A DNA stretch of 13,330 bases. Source: CBDUSL01 sp965370265. GTDB taxonomy: Bacteria; Patescibacteriota; Patescibacteriia; JAXHNJ01. Every line of letters begins with the position of its first letter. Positions within the stretch are counted from its first letter, which is position 1. The stretch lies in the NCBI GenBank assembly GCA_965370265.1, contig CBDUSL010000018.1, forward strand, positions 1 through 13,330, given 5' to 3'. Below are positions 6,063 to 13,330 of the stretch, in pieces. The position numbers and the translations under genes are program-made. The notes under the pieces were generated by a model. That model saw only the letters and a list, made by a program, of their open reading frames with translations, did not search any database and was not told where the DNA came from.

Positions 6063-6441
6063 TTATTTTTCCAAAAATTTTATTAATGTAGTTGACTACA
6101 TCTTTCGGATGATTTTCAATTTTAATTAAGTGGCCGGCCGCTCCCAAAGTGGCTGATTTTGTAATTGAATCTTTGTCATTTAAATTAGTCAGCATAATAA
6201 TAGGGATGTTTTTGGTTTTTTCCTCCATCTTGGCAAATTCCAAGATATCAAAACCATTAATTTTCGGTAAAATAATATCCAGCAGAACCAAATCAGGCAT
6301 TTCTTTTTTAATCATCTCCAGGCCTTTTTCACCCTCCTCGGCCGTTAATACTTCATAACCGGCCTCGGAAACCGTTTTTTGCAGCGCATATAGCACTGTT
6401 GGCTCATCTTCAATGATAAGCACTTTTTTATTTTTAGTCAT
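6028..6441 (-). CDS. Single-domain response regulator (REC only)
   Basis: This 137-residue CheY-like receiver domain has no DNA-binding or enzymatic output domain. The acidic pair E11/D12, phospho-acceptor D55 (in LLDIILPKINGFD), T85 and K107 are all present, so it should be phosphorylated on aspartate. The loop before the lysine reads GAAGHLIK, with histidine where an aromatic residue is common. A tail of about 10 residues (NASKPTSSGSA) looks like an unstructured end. It overlaps the upstream regulator gene by 8 nt and the downstream membrane-protein gene by 35 nt. It is the only gene here ending in TGA. A weak AAGGGA ribosome binding site lies before the ATG. The histidine kinase encoded two genes upstream is the obvious partner; the output is probably by protein-protein contact. 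Confidence 0.92.
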   Translation of the reverse strand: MTKNKKVLIIEDEPTVLYALQKTVSEAGYEVLTAEEGEKGLEMIKKEMPDLVLLDIILPKINGFDILEFAKMEEKTKNIPIIMLTNLNDKDSITKSATLGAAGHLIKIENHPKDVVNYINKIFGKINASKPTSSGSA

Positions 6442-6811
6442 TATTTATTATTTCCCTTATTTTTTTAATAAAATCGTCAAGATTAAATTTCGTCTTCACT
6501 AAATAGTCTTTTGCCCCAAGTTTTAAACCTTTTTCAATATCCTTTTTATCACTTAAATTTGAGGTTATTACGACTGGAATTTCAGCTAAACTTTTGTCAT
6601 TTTTTATATTTTTCAAAAAATCAAACCCATTCATTTTTGGAAGGAGGATATCAAGAACAATGATATCAGGCTTGCTTTTATTAAGAATTTCCCTTGCTTG
6701 TTCGGCAGAATCAGCCGTCCAAACTTCAAACCCATCTACTGTTAGACGAGCTTTCAGGGCATACAATAAAGCGGCCTCATCTTCTATCACTAATATTTTT
6801 TTTCTTTCCAT
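6434..6811 (-). CDS. Single-domain response regulator (REC only)
   Basis: A 125-residue receiver domain with nothing attached. Key residues are E10/D11, phospho-acceptor D54 (VLDILLPKMNGFD), the switch position at 83-84 (TS) and K106 in GAKDYLVK. It is clearly a paralogue of the regulator encoded next, sharing the EDE...LLYAL/VLYAL start and the LPK-NGFD block, so the pair probably arose by tandem duplication. The gene starts 17 nt after the kinase gene, in an AT-rich spacer with no clear ribosome binding site, and overlaps the next gene by 8 nt. It is likely phosphorylated by the kinase upstream. With two receivers and one kinase, one may be the output and the other a phosphate sink, as in some chemotaxis systems; which is which cannot be seen from sequence. 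Confidence 0.92.
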   Translation of the reverse strand: MERKKILVIEDEAALLYALKARLTVDGFEVWTADSAEQAREILNKSKPDIIVLDILLPKMNGFDFLKNIKNDKSLAEIPVVITSNLSDKKDIEKGLKLGAKDYLVKTKFNLDDFIKKIREIINND

Positions 6812-6828
6812 AATATGTTTATTATTAA

Positions 6829-7905
6829 TTAATTATTTATCGGTAAATTAAAATAAATTGTTGTTCCTTTTCCTTCTTTTGAAGCTACTCCAATTTTTCC
6901 TCCATGCGCTTCAACCACTCCTTTAACAATAACCAAGCCCAAACCGGTTGATTTTTGCCGACTGTCTGATTCAACACCCATTTGCTCAAATTTATTGAAT
7001 AATTTAGAAAGATCGTCAAGTGAAATCCCAAAACCGTTATCGGTAACCGCCAAAACAAGTGAGCGTTCATAATTATCAAGTTTATTATCCCCACCCTTAA
7101 GATGCCAGTTAACCCCGATTTTTTGGGCTTCTTCATCCAAGTTTTGGCCTTTTTTATGAATAAATGCCTCTACTTCTATTTTACCGCCTTCCCGGGTAAA
7201 TTTCAATGAGTTGGAAATTAAATTCTCAACCACCTGCCTCATCTTTTTTTGGTCAAAAGAAAATTCCGGTATATCTTTATTATATATAAATTTAATATCA
7301 ATTTTTTTATTTAAAGCAAGAGGAGAAAAATATTTTATTACATCGTTAACAAGTTTTATAATATTATTAGTTTTTTTCTCGCACTTAAACATACCCGCTT
7401 CTATTTTAGCCACGTCCAGGAGGTCATTTACGATAGCTAGCATTCTTTTTGAACTTCCGCTTATTAAATTAATCGGTTCATCAATATCAGTTTTTATATT
7501 ATTTGTTAAATTGCTTTTGACCAACTCGGAAACCATTCTAATTCCGTTAAGGGGAGACCTAAGATCATGAATCATCATATTCATAAATTCTTCTTTTATT
7601 TTTTCTGCTTTTTTTAGCTTGGCTAAGGCTTCTTTTAACTGATAATTGCTATTTTGGAGGATTCTTTTGGTCTGGGCAACTTTACTGGTACCATTATGAA
7701 CAAAATAAGCAATAACAAGCATCACCACCGCCATAAAAACGGTTAATAGAAAAACAATTTCTTCAGAATAATAATTACGGGCAATTACAAAAGTGGTTAT
7801 TATCAGCATTATGGTAATAAAGCCGGCAAAAAGAAAAAGAGTAGAGGGGCACTCAAAAAAACCAAGTTTTAATTCTTTACATTCTTTAAAGGCTGAAAAT
7901 TTCAT
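6829..7905 (-). CDS. Membrane sensor histidine kinase
   Basis: This 358-residue kinase has two transmembrane helices (about 22-43 and 49-69) joined by a very short external loop of about five residues. It therefore has almost no extracellular sensor and probably senses the membrane itself or a partner protein. A helical linker (about 75-105) leads to the HisKA domain with H113 in IHDLRSPLNG. The HATPase domain has the N box around N228-N232 (ENLISNSLKF), G1 with D289-G293 (DNGFGI), an F box near 302-306 and G2 at 321-323 (GLGL). An insertion of about 30 residues lies between the N and G1 boxes (about 248-280). The start overlaps the preceding small membrane-protein gene by 20 nt and has no ribosome binding site, so translation is likely coupled. 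The two single-domain regulators downstream are the probable targets. Confidence 0.93.
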   Translation of the reverse strand: MKFSAFKECKELKLGFFECPSTLFLFAGFITIMLIITTFVIARNYYSEEIVFLLTVFMAVVMLVIAYFVHNGTSKVAQTKRILQNSNYQLKEALAKLKKAEKIKEEFMNMMIHDLRSPLNGIRMVSELVKSNLTNNIKTDIDEPINLISGSSKRMLAIVNDLLDVAKIEAGMFKCEKKTNNIIKLVNDVIKYFSPLALNKKIDIKFIYNKDIPEFSFDQKKMRQVVENLISNSLKFTREGGKIEVEAFIHKKGQNLDEEAQKIGVNWHLKGGDNKLDNYERSLVLAVTDNGFGISLDDLSKLFNKFEQMGVESDSRQKSTGLGLVIVKGVVEAHGGKIGVASKEGKGTTIYFNLPINN

Positions 7906-8215
7906 TTTTATATGATATTAAGCCGTAAACGGCGCTTAAAATAAGGAAATAGAAGGTAATTTGGTAAAATATTCTTTTGTATTTGCCTTCAGCTTTTATT
8001 ATAGCATAACTATCCTTTTCCCACTTCTTTTTATCAATAAATTTAATAATAAAAATCACTAGATAGACCAAACAAACACCAATAGCACTTTTTAACGAAA
8101 ATAGATAATCTTTTTTTCCTTCGAAAACAGGATGTAGTAGAAAACAAACCAATAAAAAAGAAATGGAAAATATAAAAGCAAAAAAAAGAACTTTATTTAA
8201 AAACTTACCAATCAT
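7886..8215 (-). CDS. Small three-helix membrane protein, unknown function
   Basis: The 109-residue product is mostly hydrophobic, with three probable transmembrane helices at about 8-28, 41-60 and 82-102 and a basic stretch (IDKKKWEKD, residues 60-68) between the second and third. I do not recognise a family. The ATG overlaps the end of the VirD4-like gene region with only 1 nt between stop and start, and its own 3' end overlaps the kinase gene by 20 nt. It sits exactly between the translocation ATPase and the signalling genes. Because the kinase has no obvious external sensor, this protein could serve it as a membrane partner. Equally, it could be a membrane piece of the ATPase complex. Neither role is shown by the sequence. 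Confidence 0.7.
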   Translation of the reverse strand: MIGKFLNKVLFFAFIFSISFLLVCFLLHPVFEGKKDYLFSLKSAIGVCLVYLVIFIIKFIDKKKWEKDSYAIIKAEGKYKRIFYQITFYFLILSAVYGLISYKNEIFSL

Positions 8216-8216
8216 A

Positions 8217-9809
8217 TTATATTTTAACGACCTGGCCTGGTTTTAAGGTATGGAATTTTTTAGGGTTGTTTTCCCTTTTTCCTCTTTCCTGTCCGTCATT
8301 ACTTTTTCTACGCTGGAAAGAAACTGGTTCTTTTGCTAAGGCATCTTTCAGAGAAATAATTTCATTACTACTAGCTTCTTTTTGGACGGGAACTAATTTT
8401 TCCTTCCTAAAATCAATTTTGGGGCGGGTATTTCTTTCTCTACCGGAAAAAGCATTCCTTGCGTTCTGTCGCCTTTCAGAAGCAATATTTTCCTGAGTGG
8501 CATTTTCTTTAAAAATATCAGACATTCCGGCCCACCGGACAATTTTATCTTCAACAATTTCCCGAGGATTGGAATATCTTTCCCGGGAAGAATTAATAAT
8601 TTTTTCACGATTACCATCTTCACCAATTACCGGAGGAAGAGTAGAAGCAGAAAAAGGATCAGAAGATACCCCATCAATCATCAACTTGAGGTAAACATCA
8701 AATTTAGTCAGATTAACCAGGTCGGTTTCAGAAAATATTGGTTCAAATTCTTTAAGTAAAAACTCGGCATCAGCGGCCCCAACCCTAAAGACAACTAGAG
8801 TGCCGACATTGCCAAAAACAGCCGCTCTTACCGTTTCATCCAGTTGTTCAATATATTGGTGAGCGATAGTTAAATTTAGGCGGTATTTTCTGGCTTCCGA
8901 AAGAATAGTGGCAAAACTTTCCGTGGCAAAATTTTGAAATTCGTCAACATAGAGATAAAAATCTTTTCTTTTTTCTTCAATCGTATCTATCCGGCTCATC
9001 GCGGCCAGCTGAATTTTGGTCACCATCATCGCTCCGAGAAGTGAAGAATTATCTTCACCAACCCGGCCTTTCGCCAGATTCAGTAGCAATATTTTACCTT
9101 CATCCATAATTTCCCGAAGATCAATTGTGCTTTTTGGCTGACCGACAATATTTCTAATCACTGAACTGGAAAGAAACTGGCCGACTTTATTCTGAATAGG
9201 TGAAATAGCCTCCGTTCTAAACTGGTTTGAATAAGCGGAATATTCATCAATCCAAAAGGCTTTGACAATTGGATCAGTAATTTTATCGACTACTTTTTTG
9301 CGGTAATTTTTATCAATCAGAAGGCGGGTTACCCCCAAAAGAGTGCTTCCGGGATATTCCAATAAAGCCAAAATTGTATTTCTTAAAACATACTCCAGTC
9401 TTGGTCCCCACGAATCAATCCAGATTTTTTTAAATACGGCAATCAGACCGGAGGTAACTAAATGATGGTGAGTGGGATCAACCGCTTCCAAAACATTAAA
9501 GGCAATCGGATAATCCAGGTCTGACGGATTAAAATAAACCACATCATTAACCCGGTAAGAAGGAATAAAATTGATAACCCGTTCCACTAAATCGCCCAAA
9601 GGGTCAATCAGGGCCACCCCAAAACCTTTGCGAATATCGTCTATCACCATATTTTCAATGGCGGTTGATTTGCCCATACCGGTTTTACCGATTAGATAAA
9701 CATGCCTTCTTCGATCATCCGTTTTTATCCCGAATTTTCTTTTAATATTCCGAAAATTGGTCGTGGCAAAAGGAGTAACATTTTCTGGATTTTGTTTTTT
9801 ATTTTGCAT
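8217..9809 (-). CDS. VirD4/TraG-like type IV secretion ATPase
   Basis: This 530-residue hexameric-type AAA+/FtsK-HerA family ATPase is of the kind annotated as a type IV secretion or conjugative coupling protein. It has Walker A GKTGMGKST at 41-49, Walker B FYLYVDEF with D289 and E290, and a sensor glutamine at Q318 in TIAHQY. Between them are the family blocks ALIDPLGDL (66-74) and VVYFNPSD (90-97). Unlike classical VirD4 it has no N-terminal transmembrane helices: Walker A begins only 40 residues in. The membrane anchor is probably supplied by the protein encoded just upstream. From about residue 400 the chain is charged and probably disordered, ending in a compact motif LKPGQVVKI. The gene starts 9 nt after its upstream neighbour without a ribosome binding site. 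The substrate could be DNA or protein; no relaxase, VirB4 or pilin gene is present in the window. Confidence 0.9.
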   Translation of the reverse strand: MQNKKQNPENVTPFATTNFRNIKRKFGIKTDDRRRHVYLIGKTGMGKSTAIENMVIDDIRKGFGVALIDPLGDLVERVINFIPSYRVNDVVYFNPSDLDYPIAFNVLEAVDPTHHHLVTSGLIAVFKKIWIDSWGPRLEYVLRNTILALLEYPGSTLLGVTRLLIDKNYRKKVVDKITDPIVKAFWIDEYSAYSNQFRTEAISPIQNKVGQFLSSSVIRNIVGQPKSTIDLREIMDEGKILLLNLAKGRVGEDNSSLLGAMMVTKIQLAAMSRIDTIEEKRKDFYLYVDEFQNFATESFATILSEARKYRLNLTIAHQYIEQLDETVRAAVFGNVGTLVVFRVGAADAEFLLKEFEPIFSETDLVNLTKFDVYLKLMIDGVSSDPFSASTLPPVIGEDGNREKIINSSRERYSNPREIVEDKIVRWAGMSDIFKENATQENIASERRQNARNAFSGRERNTRPKIDFRKEKLVPVQKEASSNEIISLKDALAKEPVSFQRRKSNDGQERGKRENNPKKFHTLKPGQVVKI

Positions 9810-9818
9810 AGATAATTT

Positions 9819-11249
9819 TTAAGTAAAGGGAAGATTACCCGGAGCAACCGGGGCTTCTGGTTCATTTTGTGGCTGGATTTTTTCCGTCCGATTTACCGGA
9901 GGTCTGGGCGTAAAAGCGGATTCAGTGGGTAGAGCAATCGGGGGTTCGCCTTTTCTCGCTTCCGTCTTTTTAACCAGAGGCGCTTTAACCGTGGAAATAG
10001 GAAAGTGAAACAAGCTGGCTAGCTCTTCTATATTTAAAACAAAGAAATTTCTGCCTCTCACCCCGCTCCGGTATTTATAGCCCCACATTATCCGTCTTTT
10101 TCGGTTATTCCGGCGCCACTCATTTATCGATTCAATCGGTGGATAAGTTACTTTTGTTTTAGTCTTTTTATCCCGCCTTAATCCGTTTAAATCAAGAGTG
10201 TTATACTGCTTAATCGCCCCTAAAACAGCCGGAATAATCCTGCCCTGATTATATATTTCTTTCCTGGCTAAATAAACAAGTCTTATTTTAGTTTTAAAAG
10301 CAATCTTTGATATTTTAATTCCAATCGCCTCAATAACCGATTTTTCAGAGGGAGTAAGATGTTGCATCATAGTCGGCCATTTAAAAACATCGCTATTACC
10401 ACTTTCGCCGGCAAAATCAGAAGGAGGAATCAAAGAAGCGGTAAAAGATTCCGAAACACCATGAGCCACATTCTTGGGCAGCCACATCAAATCTTTGCCA
10501 TTTTTAGAGTCTTTCGCTCCGATTAATTTCTGTATTAATTTCATTCCTTTTTCGCGCCAAGAATTGTCAACGGGAGGGGCAATGATAAACTGAAGCCAAA
10601 ATTCTTCCCCTTCTTTTAAGCGACTCATGATTTCAAGAACTGAGGCCATGGGGTCCTTAAAAACCTCTCTAGAGGCTGGATCCTCGAAAGCAAAATATGT
10701 TTTTAGCGGATAAACTTCATCTCGGTTTAATTTTAATTCAGCCCCCCAAATATCGTAAGTGTCGTTGGGAAATTCTACCTTATATTTTTTGGTATAATCT
10801 TCAACCTCTGTAATCTCGGCGTCAGGATATTGGGCGTAGATAGCCGCTTCAACCAGATCCCTAAACTGGACCGGAGTATGTATTAAATATTGGATATAAC
10901 CGCCCACGCTTATTAATTCCAGGCCAAAAGCCTGTTGATTATATCCTTTCACCCAACGATCAATTTTACTGCCTCTTTTTTGTGCTCCATGAAGATGAGC
11001 AAAAATATTCTCAACCGCTTTAGGGGTCTGTTCGTTTTCTTTAGGCACATCAATAGCCAGTATTACATATTTAATTTTTGAATTATAAAGATTCTTGCGC
11101 CACGTTATCCAAACCCACCACAAACCAATTAAAATAGCCACAAGAATAGCTATCCATCCGCCATTTACAAAGATATACCACATGAGCTGGATTGGGGCAA
11201 AGTATGAACCTCCATCAACCGGAGTTGTAAAGTCTATTATTATATCCAT
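9819..11249 (-). CDS. Membrane partner of the VirD4-like ATPase
   Basis: This 476-residue protein has one long hydrophobic segment (about 21-50, rich in tryptophan and isoleucine) near its N terminus, followed by a large soluble domain of about 370 residues. The C-terminal 50-60 residues are rich in proline and alanine and probably disordered. The soluble part contains repeated short blocks such as GGYIQYLIHTP and LWLQF-like strands. I recognise it as the large conserved protein that commonly precedes the VirD4-like ATPase gene in Patescibacteria, but I can assign no biochemical function. The basic WRK after the helix predicts that the soluble domain is cytoplasmic. The gene starts 5 nt after the regulator gene upstream and ends 9 nt before the ATPase gene, which supports a two-part complex: this protein as anchor, the ATPase as motor. 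Confidence 0.75.
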   Translation of the reverse strand: MDIIIDFTTPVDGGSYFAPIQLMWYIFVNGGWIAILVAILIGLWWVWITWRKNLYNSKIKYVILAIDVPKENEQTPKAVENIFAHLHGAQKRGSKIDRWVKGYNQQAFGLELISVGGYIQYLIHTPVQFRDLVEAAIYAQYPDAEITEVEDYTKKYKVEFPNDTYDIWGAELKLNRDEVYPLKTYFAFEDPASREVFKDPMASVLEIMSRLKEGEEFWLQFIIAPPVDNSWREKGMKLIQKLIGAKDSKNGKDLMWLPKNVAHGVSESFTASLIPPSDFAGESGNSDVFKWPTMMQHLTPSEKSVIEAIGIKISKIAFKTKIRLVYLARKEIYNQGRIIPAVLGAIKQYNTLDLNGLRRDKKTKTKVTYPPIESINEWRRNNRKRRIMWGYKYRSGVRGRNFFVLNIEELASLFHFPISTVKAPLVKKTEARKGEPPIALPTESAFTPRPPVNRTEKIQPQNEPEAPVAPGNLPFT

Positions 11250-11254
11250 TTTAA

Positions 11255-12376
11255 TTATTGGCTATTATCAACTAAATAATATCCCCCGTCCTGATTCTTT
11301 TTAAATTTGTCTTTGTCGGTTAGGGCAAGAAGTATAGTATTTTTTTTAACCATTCTTTTTTTCAAAACTTCATCAATAATTTTCTGTCTGCTAGGAGAGT
11401 TTTCAGAATTTTTTATAACTTCAATAATAACATCCGCTACCACACCCGATTTATAACCCCATTCTTTTAAGGCATAGATTCCCCGGCCGACCAATACATA
11501 TTCATTATTTAAAATTAATTCGTTATGAACAGTGGGCGGATAGGCCTTCTTTTTGTCGAAGCCGGCCTTATTTATCATTTCAGCAATTTTGGTAAAGTGA
11601 AGGGGCTCCCCATGTTTTTTTATGACCAGGAAAATCTTATCGTTTATTCTTTTTGGATTTATACTCCCCCAAGAACTTAAGCCAAAATCACCAAATGGAT
11701 TTATAGAAATTTTTTCACTTATTCTTAGATAAGAATTTATTACATCGTCGGTAAAAAAATCTTCTTCATTTTTGAAAAAATCTGTTTTCTTAAAATTATT
11801 AATTATTTCCTCCTGGCTAATGGGTTTACTTTTTTCATTAAGAATATTAAAAAATAATTCAACTGATTTTATTAAAAGGTCATTTCTATGGGATTTCAAC
11901 TCCCAAGATTCTCTTAAATTATCACCGGCTTGTTTTTTAAATTTATTGTTCAATAATCTTGACATAATAAAATTAACCGCGTTTTCGTTGGAGTCCGAAT
12001 GACTGGTAAAAGTCAGCAATTTTGAAAAAAAGAAATCGGATTCCATAATGCCACCATGCTGATGAAGAATATTTGTAATAATACTATCCACTTTTTGGAT
12101 AAGATTTAAAAATTCTTTTGATTTCTTAATTTTTTGCAAAGCGGAATTTTCAATCTGCCTGATTCTTTCACGGGTAACATTATAAGCCCTGCCAATTTGC
12201 TCCAAAGTTTCTTCTTTTCTTTCGTTTAATCCATACCGCCTTCTTAAAATATCTTCTTCTTTATCCGTTACCAATTTCAAAAGAGAAGCAACTGTTTCCA
12301 TGGGGCTAAAGTGGCTAATATCCGACTCTTGCTTAGAAGTCATTATTTTGTCCAATATTGAATTTTGTTCATCCAT
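11255..12376 (-). CDS. Sigma-region-4 and HARE-HTH regulator
   Basis: This 373-residue protein joins a sigma70 region 4 (about residues 25-87) to other helical domains. The sigma part has ILRRRYGL, ETLEQIGRAYNVTRERIRQIE (helix-turn-helix, about 57-77) and the closing ALQKIKK. There is no region 2 or 3, so it cannot be a complete sigma factor. The C-terminal part (about 243-307) has the HARE-HTH pattern INDKIFLVIKKHGEPLHFTKIAEMI with VHNELI and RGIYALKEWG, known from RpoE (delta) and ASXL proteins, and is followed by a second winged-helix-like stretch (310-370). The middle (90-240) is helical and unassigned. It is the first gene after a consensus promoter, with a leader of about 70 nt and no clear ribosome binding site. 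A start at M12 is a possible alternative. It may regulate transcription of this or other operons. Confidence 0.85.
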   Translation of the reverse strand: MDEQNSILDKIMTSKQESDISHFSPMETVASLLKLVTDKEEDILRRRYGLNERKEETLEQIGRAYNVTRERIRQIENSALQKIKKSKEFLNLIQKVDSIITNILHQHGGIMESDFFFSKLLTFTSHSDSNENAVNFIMSRLLNNKFKKQAGDNLRESWELKSHRNDLLIKSVELFFNILNEKSKPISQEEIINNFKKTDFFKNEEDFFTDDVINSYLRISEKISINPFGDFGLSSWGSINPKRINDKIFLVIKKHGEPLHFTKIAEMINKAGFDKKKAYPPTVHNELILNNEYVLVGRGIYALKEWGYKSGVVADVIIEVIKNSENSPSRQKIIDEVLKKRMVKKNTILLALTDKDKFKKNQDGGYYLVDNSQ

Positions 12377-12382
12377 ATGAAT

Positions 12383-12402
12383 GTTTTTATTGCTTAATAA
12401 AA
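12383..12402 (-). other. AU-only hairpin just before the regulator start codon
   Basis: On the minus strand an 8-bp stem made only of A and T, with arms TTTTTATT and AATAAAAA and an AAGC loop, sits a few nt upstream of the ATG at 12376. It occupies the place where a ribosome binding site would be. It could be incidental in such AT-rich sequence or could weakly control translation. Confidence 0.35.
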
Positions 12403-12451
12403 AATCCTTGGTATATGGTTTAGGCCATTATTCCAAACATTTCATAACTTT

Positions 12452-12480
12452 AGTATAGCATACTTTGGATAACTTGTCAA
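12452..12480 (-). promoter_or_regulatory. Consensus promoter at the head of the nine-gene run
   Basis: On the minus strand TTGACA (12480-12475), a 17-bp spacer and TATACT (12457-12452) preceded by TG at the extended -10 position form the strongest promoter in the window. The predicted start is about 12445, some 70 nt before the regulator ATG. It lies just after the secF terminator, so a new transcript begins here. Confidence 0.85.
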
Positions 12481-12493
12481 GATATTTACTAGA

Positions 12494-12516
12494 AAATAAA
12501 AATTGCCATTTGGCAA
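12494..12516 (-). terminator. Intrinsic terminator of the secF transcript
   Basis: On the minus strand a short stem with arms TTGCC and GGCAA (12516-12512 with 12507-12503) and an AAAT loop is followed by TTTTTATTTT. It lies about 30 nt after the secF stop codon. The stem is short but GC-bearing and the U run is long. Confidence 0.7.
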
Positions 12517-12544
12517 GTTTTATAATTTATTGTTTAATATGTTT

Positions 12545-13330
12545 TTACTTACGGTGGTACCAAACTGACAATAATGGTGAAGCGATAAAAATAGAAGAAT
12601 ATGTCCCGATCATCACCCCGATAATCAGGGCCAGAACAAAAAATCTGATGCTTTCGCCCCCAAATAGAAGAAGAGAGAGTAAAACCAGTAAAGTGGTAAT
12701 GGATGTATTTAATGATCTTACAATGGTCTGGTTGATACTGGTATTTAATATCTCATCAAAGGAATCACTTTCCCTTTTAGCTATCCCCTCTCTAACCCGG
12801 TCAAACACGACAATTGTATCATGGACCGAAAAGCCAAGAATGGTAAGAAGAGCGGTCACGAAATAGATATCTATTTCTATGCCAAGAAAGTAACCAAGAA
12901 TAGCAAAAACGCCAAGAGTAATTAAAATATCGTGAAGAAGGGCAATAATCGCATTAAGGCCAAAAAACCAACTTGAAATTTTTGGGAAGGATATTTTTCT
13001 AAAAGCCCATGATATATAAAGAATTATAGCCGCTAAAACTAATCCGATAGCGATAAAAGCTTTTTGTTTTAATTCCTGCCCGATAGTGGGACCGATTGAA
13101 TCAAAATTCTTCTCTTCAATTTCACCAAAATGTTCACTAATTAAAGCAATAATTGATTTTCTTTCTTCGTTGCCTATATTTTTCATTCTTAAAACTATAT
13201 CTTTGTCCCCCGCCTGTTGTATCTTTAATCCTTCCAAATCAAGAGAATTAAGTTTTTCAGTTATAAGATATGTTTCCGGGCGTTCATCTAAAAAGTTGAT
13301 TTGCATAAAGGTTCCGCCGGTAAAATCAAT
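12545..13330 (-). CDS. secF: Protein translocase subunit SecF, 5' end outside window
   Basis: SecF works with SecD and SecYEG in the membrane and uses the proton or ion gradient to help exported proteins through and off the translocon. The frame stays open to the right edge. The eight codons before the first ATG (13306) read IDFTGGTF, which is the conserved SecF motif GIDFTGG, so that ATG is internal and the true start lies beyond the window. The visible 261 residues contain the first periplasmic domain and five hydrophobic segments. Counted from the ATG at 13306, these lie near 82-101, 114-140, 146-165, 199-217 and 222-245. The family signatures LLHDILITLGVF and LGFSVHDTIVVFDRVRE are present. 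The protein ends in TAA at 12545 with a terminator after it. secD would be expected immediately upstream, off the right edge. Confidence 0.95.
   Translation of the reverse strand: MDFTGGTFMQINFLDERPETYLITEKLNSLDLEGLKIQQAGDKDIVLRMKNIGNEERKSIIALISEHFGEIEEKNFDSIGPTIGQELKQKAFIAIGLVLAAIILYISWAFRKISFPKISSWFFGLNAIIALLHDILITLGVFAILGYFLGIEIDIYFVTALLTILGFSVHDTIVVFDRVREGIAKRESDSFDEILNTSINQTIVRSLNTSITTLLVLLSLLLFGGESIRFFVLALIIGVMIGTYSSIFIASPLLSVWYHRK

Noticed and set aside
12465..12866. Plus-strand frame of 133 codons opposite the end of secF
   Set aside because: It mostly mirrors the conserved membrane segments of SecF and spans the secF terminator; no start signals.
1..13330. tRNA, rRNA, CRISPR array, insertion sequence, prophage or attachment site
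   Set aside because: I saw no cloverleaf with a T-loop motif, no spaced direct repeats, no transposase or integrase, and no long inverted repeats flanking genes.

Overview
The window looks like a chromosomal piece of a Candidate Phyla Radiation (Patescibacteria) genome, probably of the Parcubacteria type. The reasons are an AT-rich background, very tight gene packing, 14 of 15 stop codons being TAA (one TGA, no TAG), several genes without a Shine-Dalgarno sequence, and a VirD4-like ATPase next to a membrane partner, an arrangement common in that group. This placement is inference from gene content; there is no rRNA or tRNA here. The code appears standard, because conserved genes such as cysS and secF are open without in-frame TGA.

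The plus strand, positions 1-2260, carries three separately expressed genes. They are a small membrane-anchored hypothetical protein with its own terminator, a small STAS-like protein with a consensus promoter, a strong ribosome binding site and unusually high GC, and a TreT-like family 4 glycosyltransferase whose TATAAT box lies 6 nt before the ATG. A hairpin at 2224-2243 separates these genes from the convergent minus-strand block.

Everything from 2267 to the right edge reads on the minus strand. In transcription order it begins with the 3' part of secF (running off the right edge) and its terminator. A consensus promoter near 12452-12480 follows. It heads a run of nine closely spaced or overlapping genes: a sigma-region-4/HARE-HTH regulator, a membrane protein, a VirD4/TraG-like ATPase, a small membrane protein, a histidine kinase, two single-domain response regulators, a membrane-anchored protein with an external domain, and cysS. 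No terminator is visible inside this run, so it could be one long operon joining a DNA or protein translocation ATPase, a signalling module and a tRNA synthetase.

Between cysS and mscS lies a stretch of about 280 bp without a gene. It holds what I consider the best candidate for something undescribed: a GC-rich RNA of about 205 nt on the minus strand (about 3848 to 3643). It has a TTGACA/TATTCT promoter, a closing helix that brings its 5' end next to its terminator, several internal hairpins, a possible 7-bp pseudoknot, and an intrinsic terminator ending in seven U. It does not match the core motifs I remember for RNase P RNA, tmRNA, SRP RNA, 6S RNA or common riboswitches. mscS follows directly, from a TATAAT box 6 nt before its ATG, with a small coupled hypothetical gene behind it.
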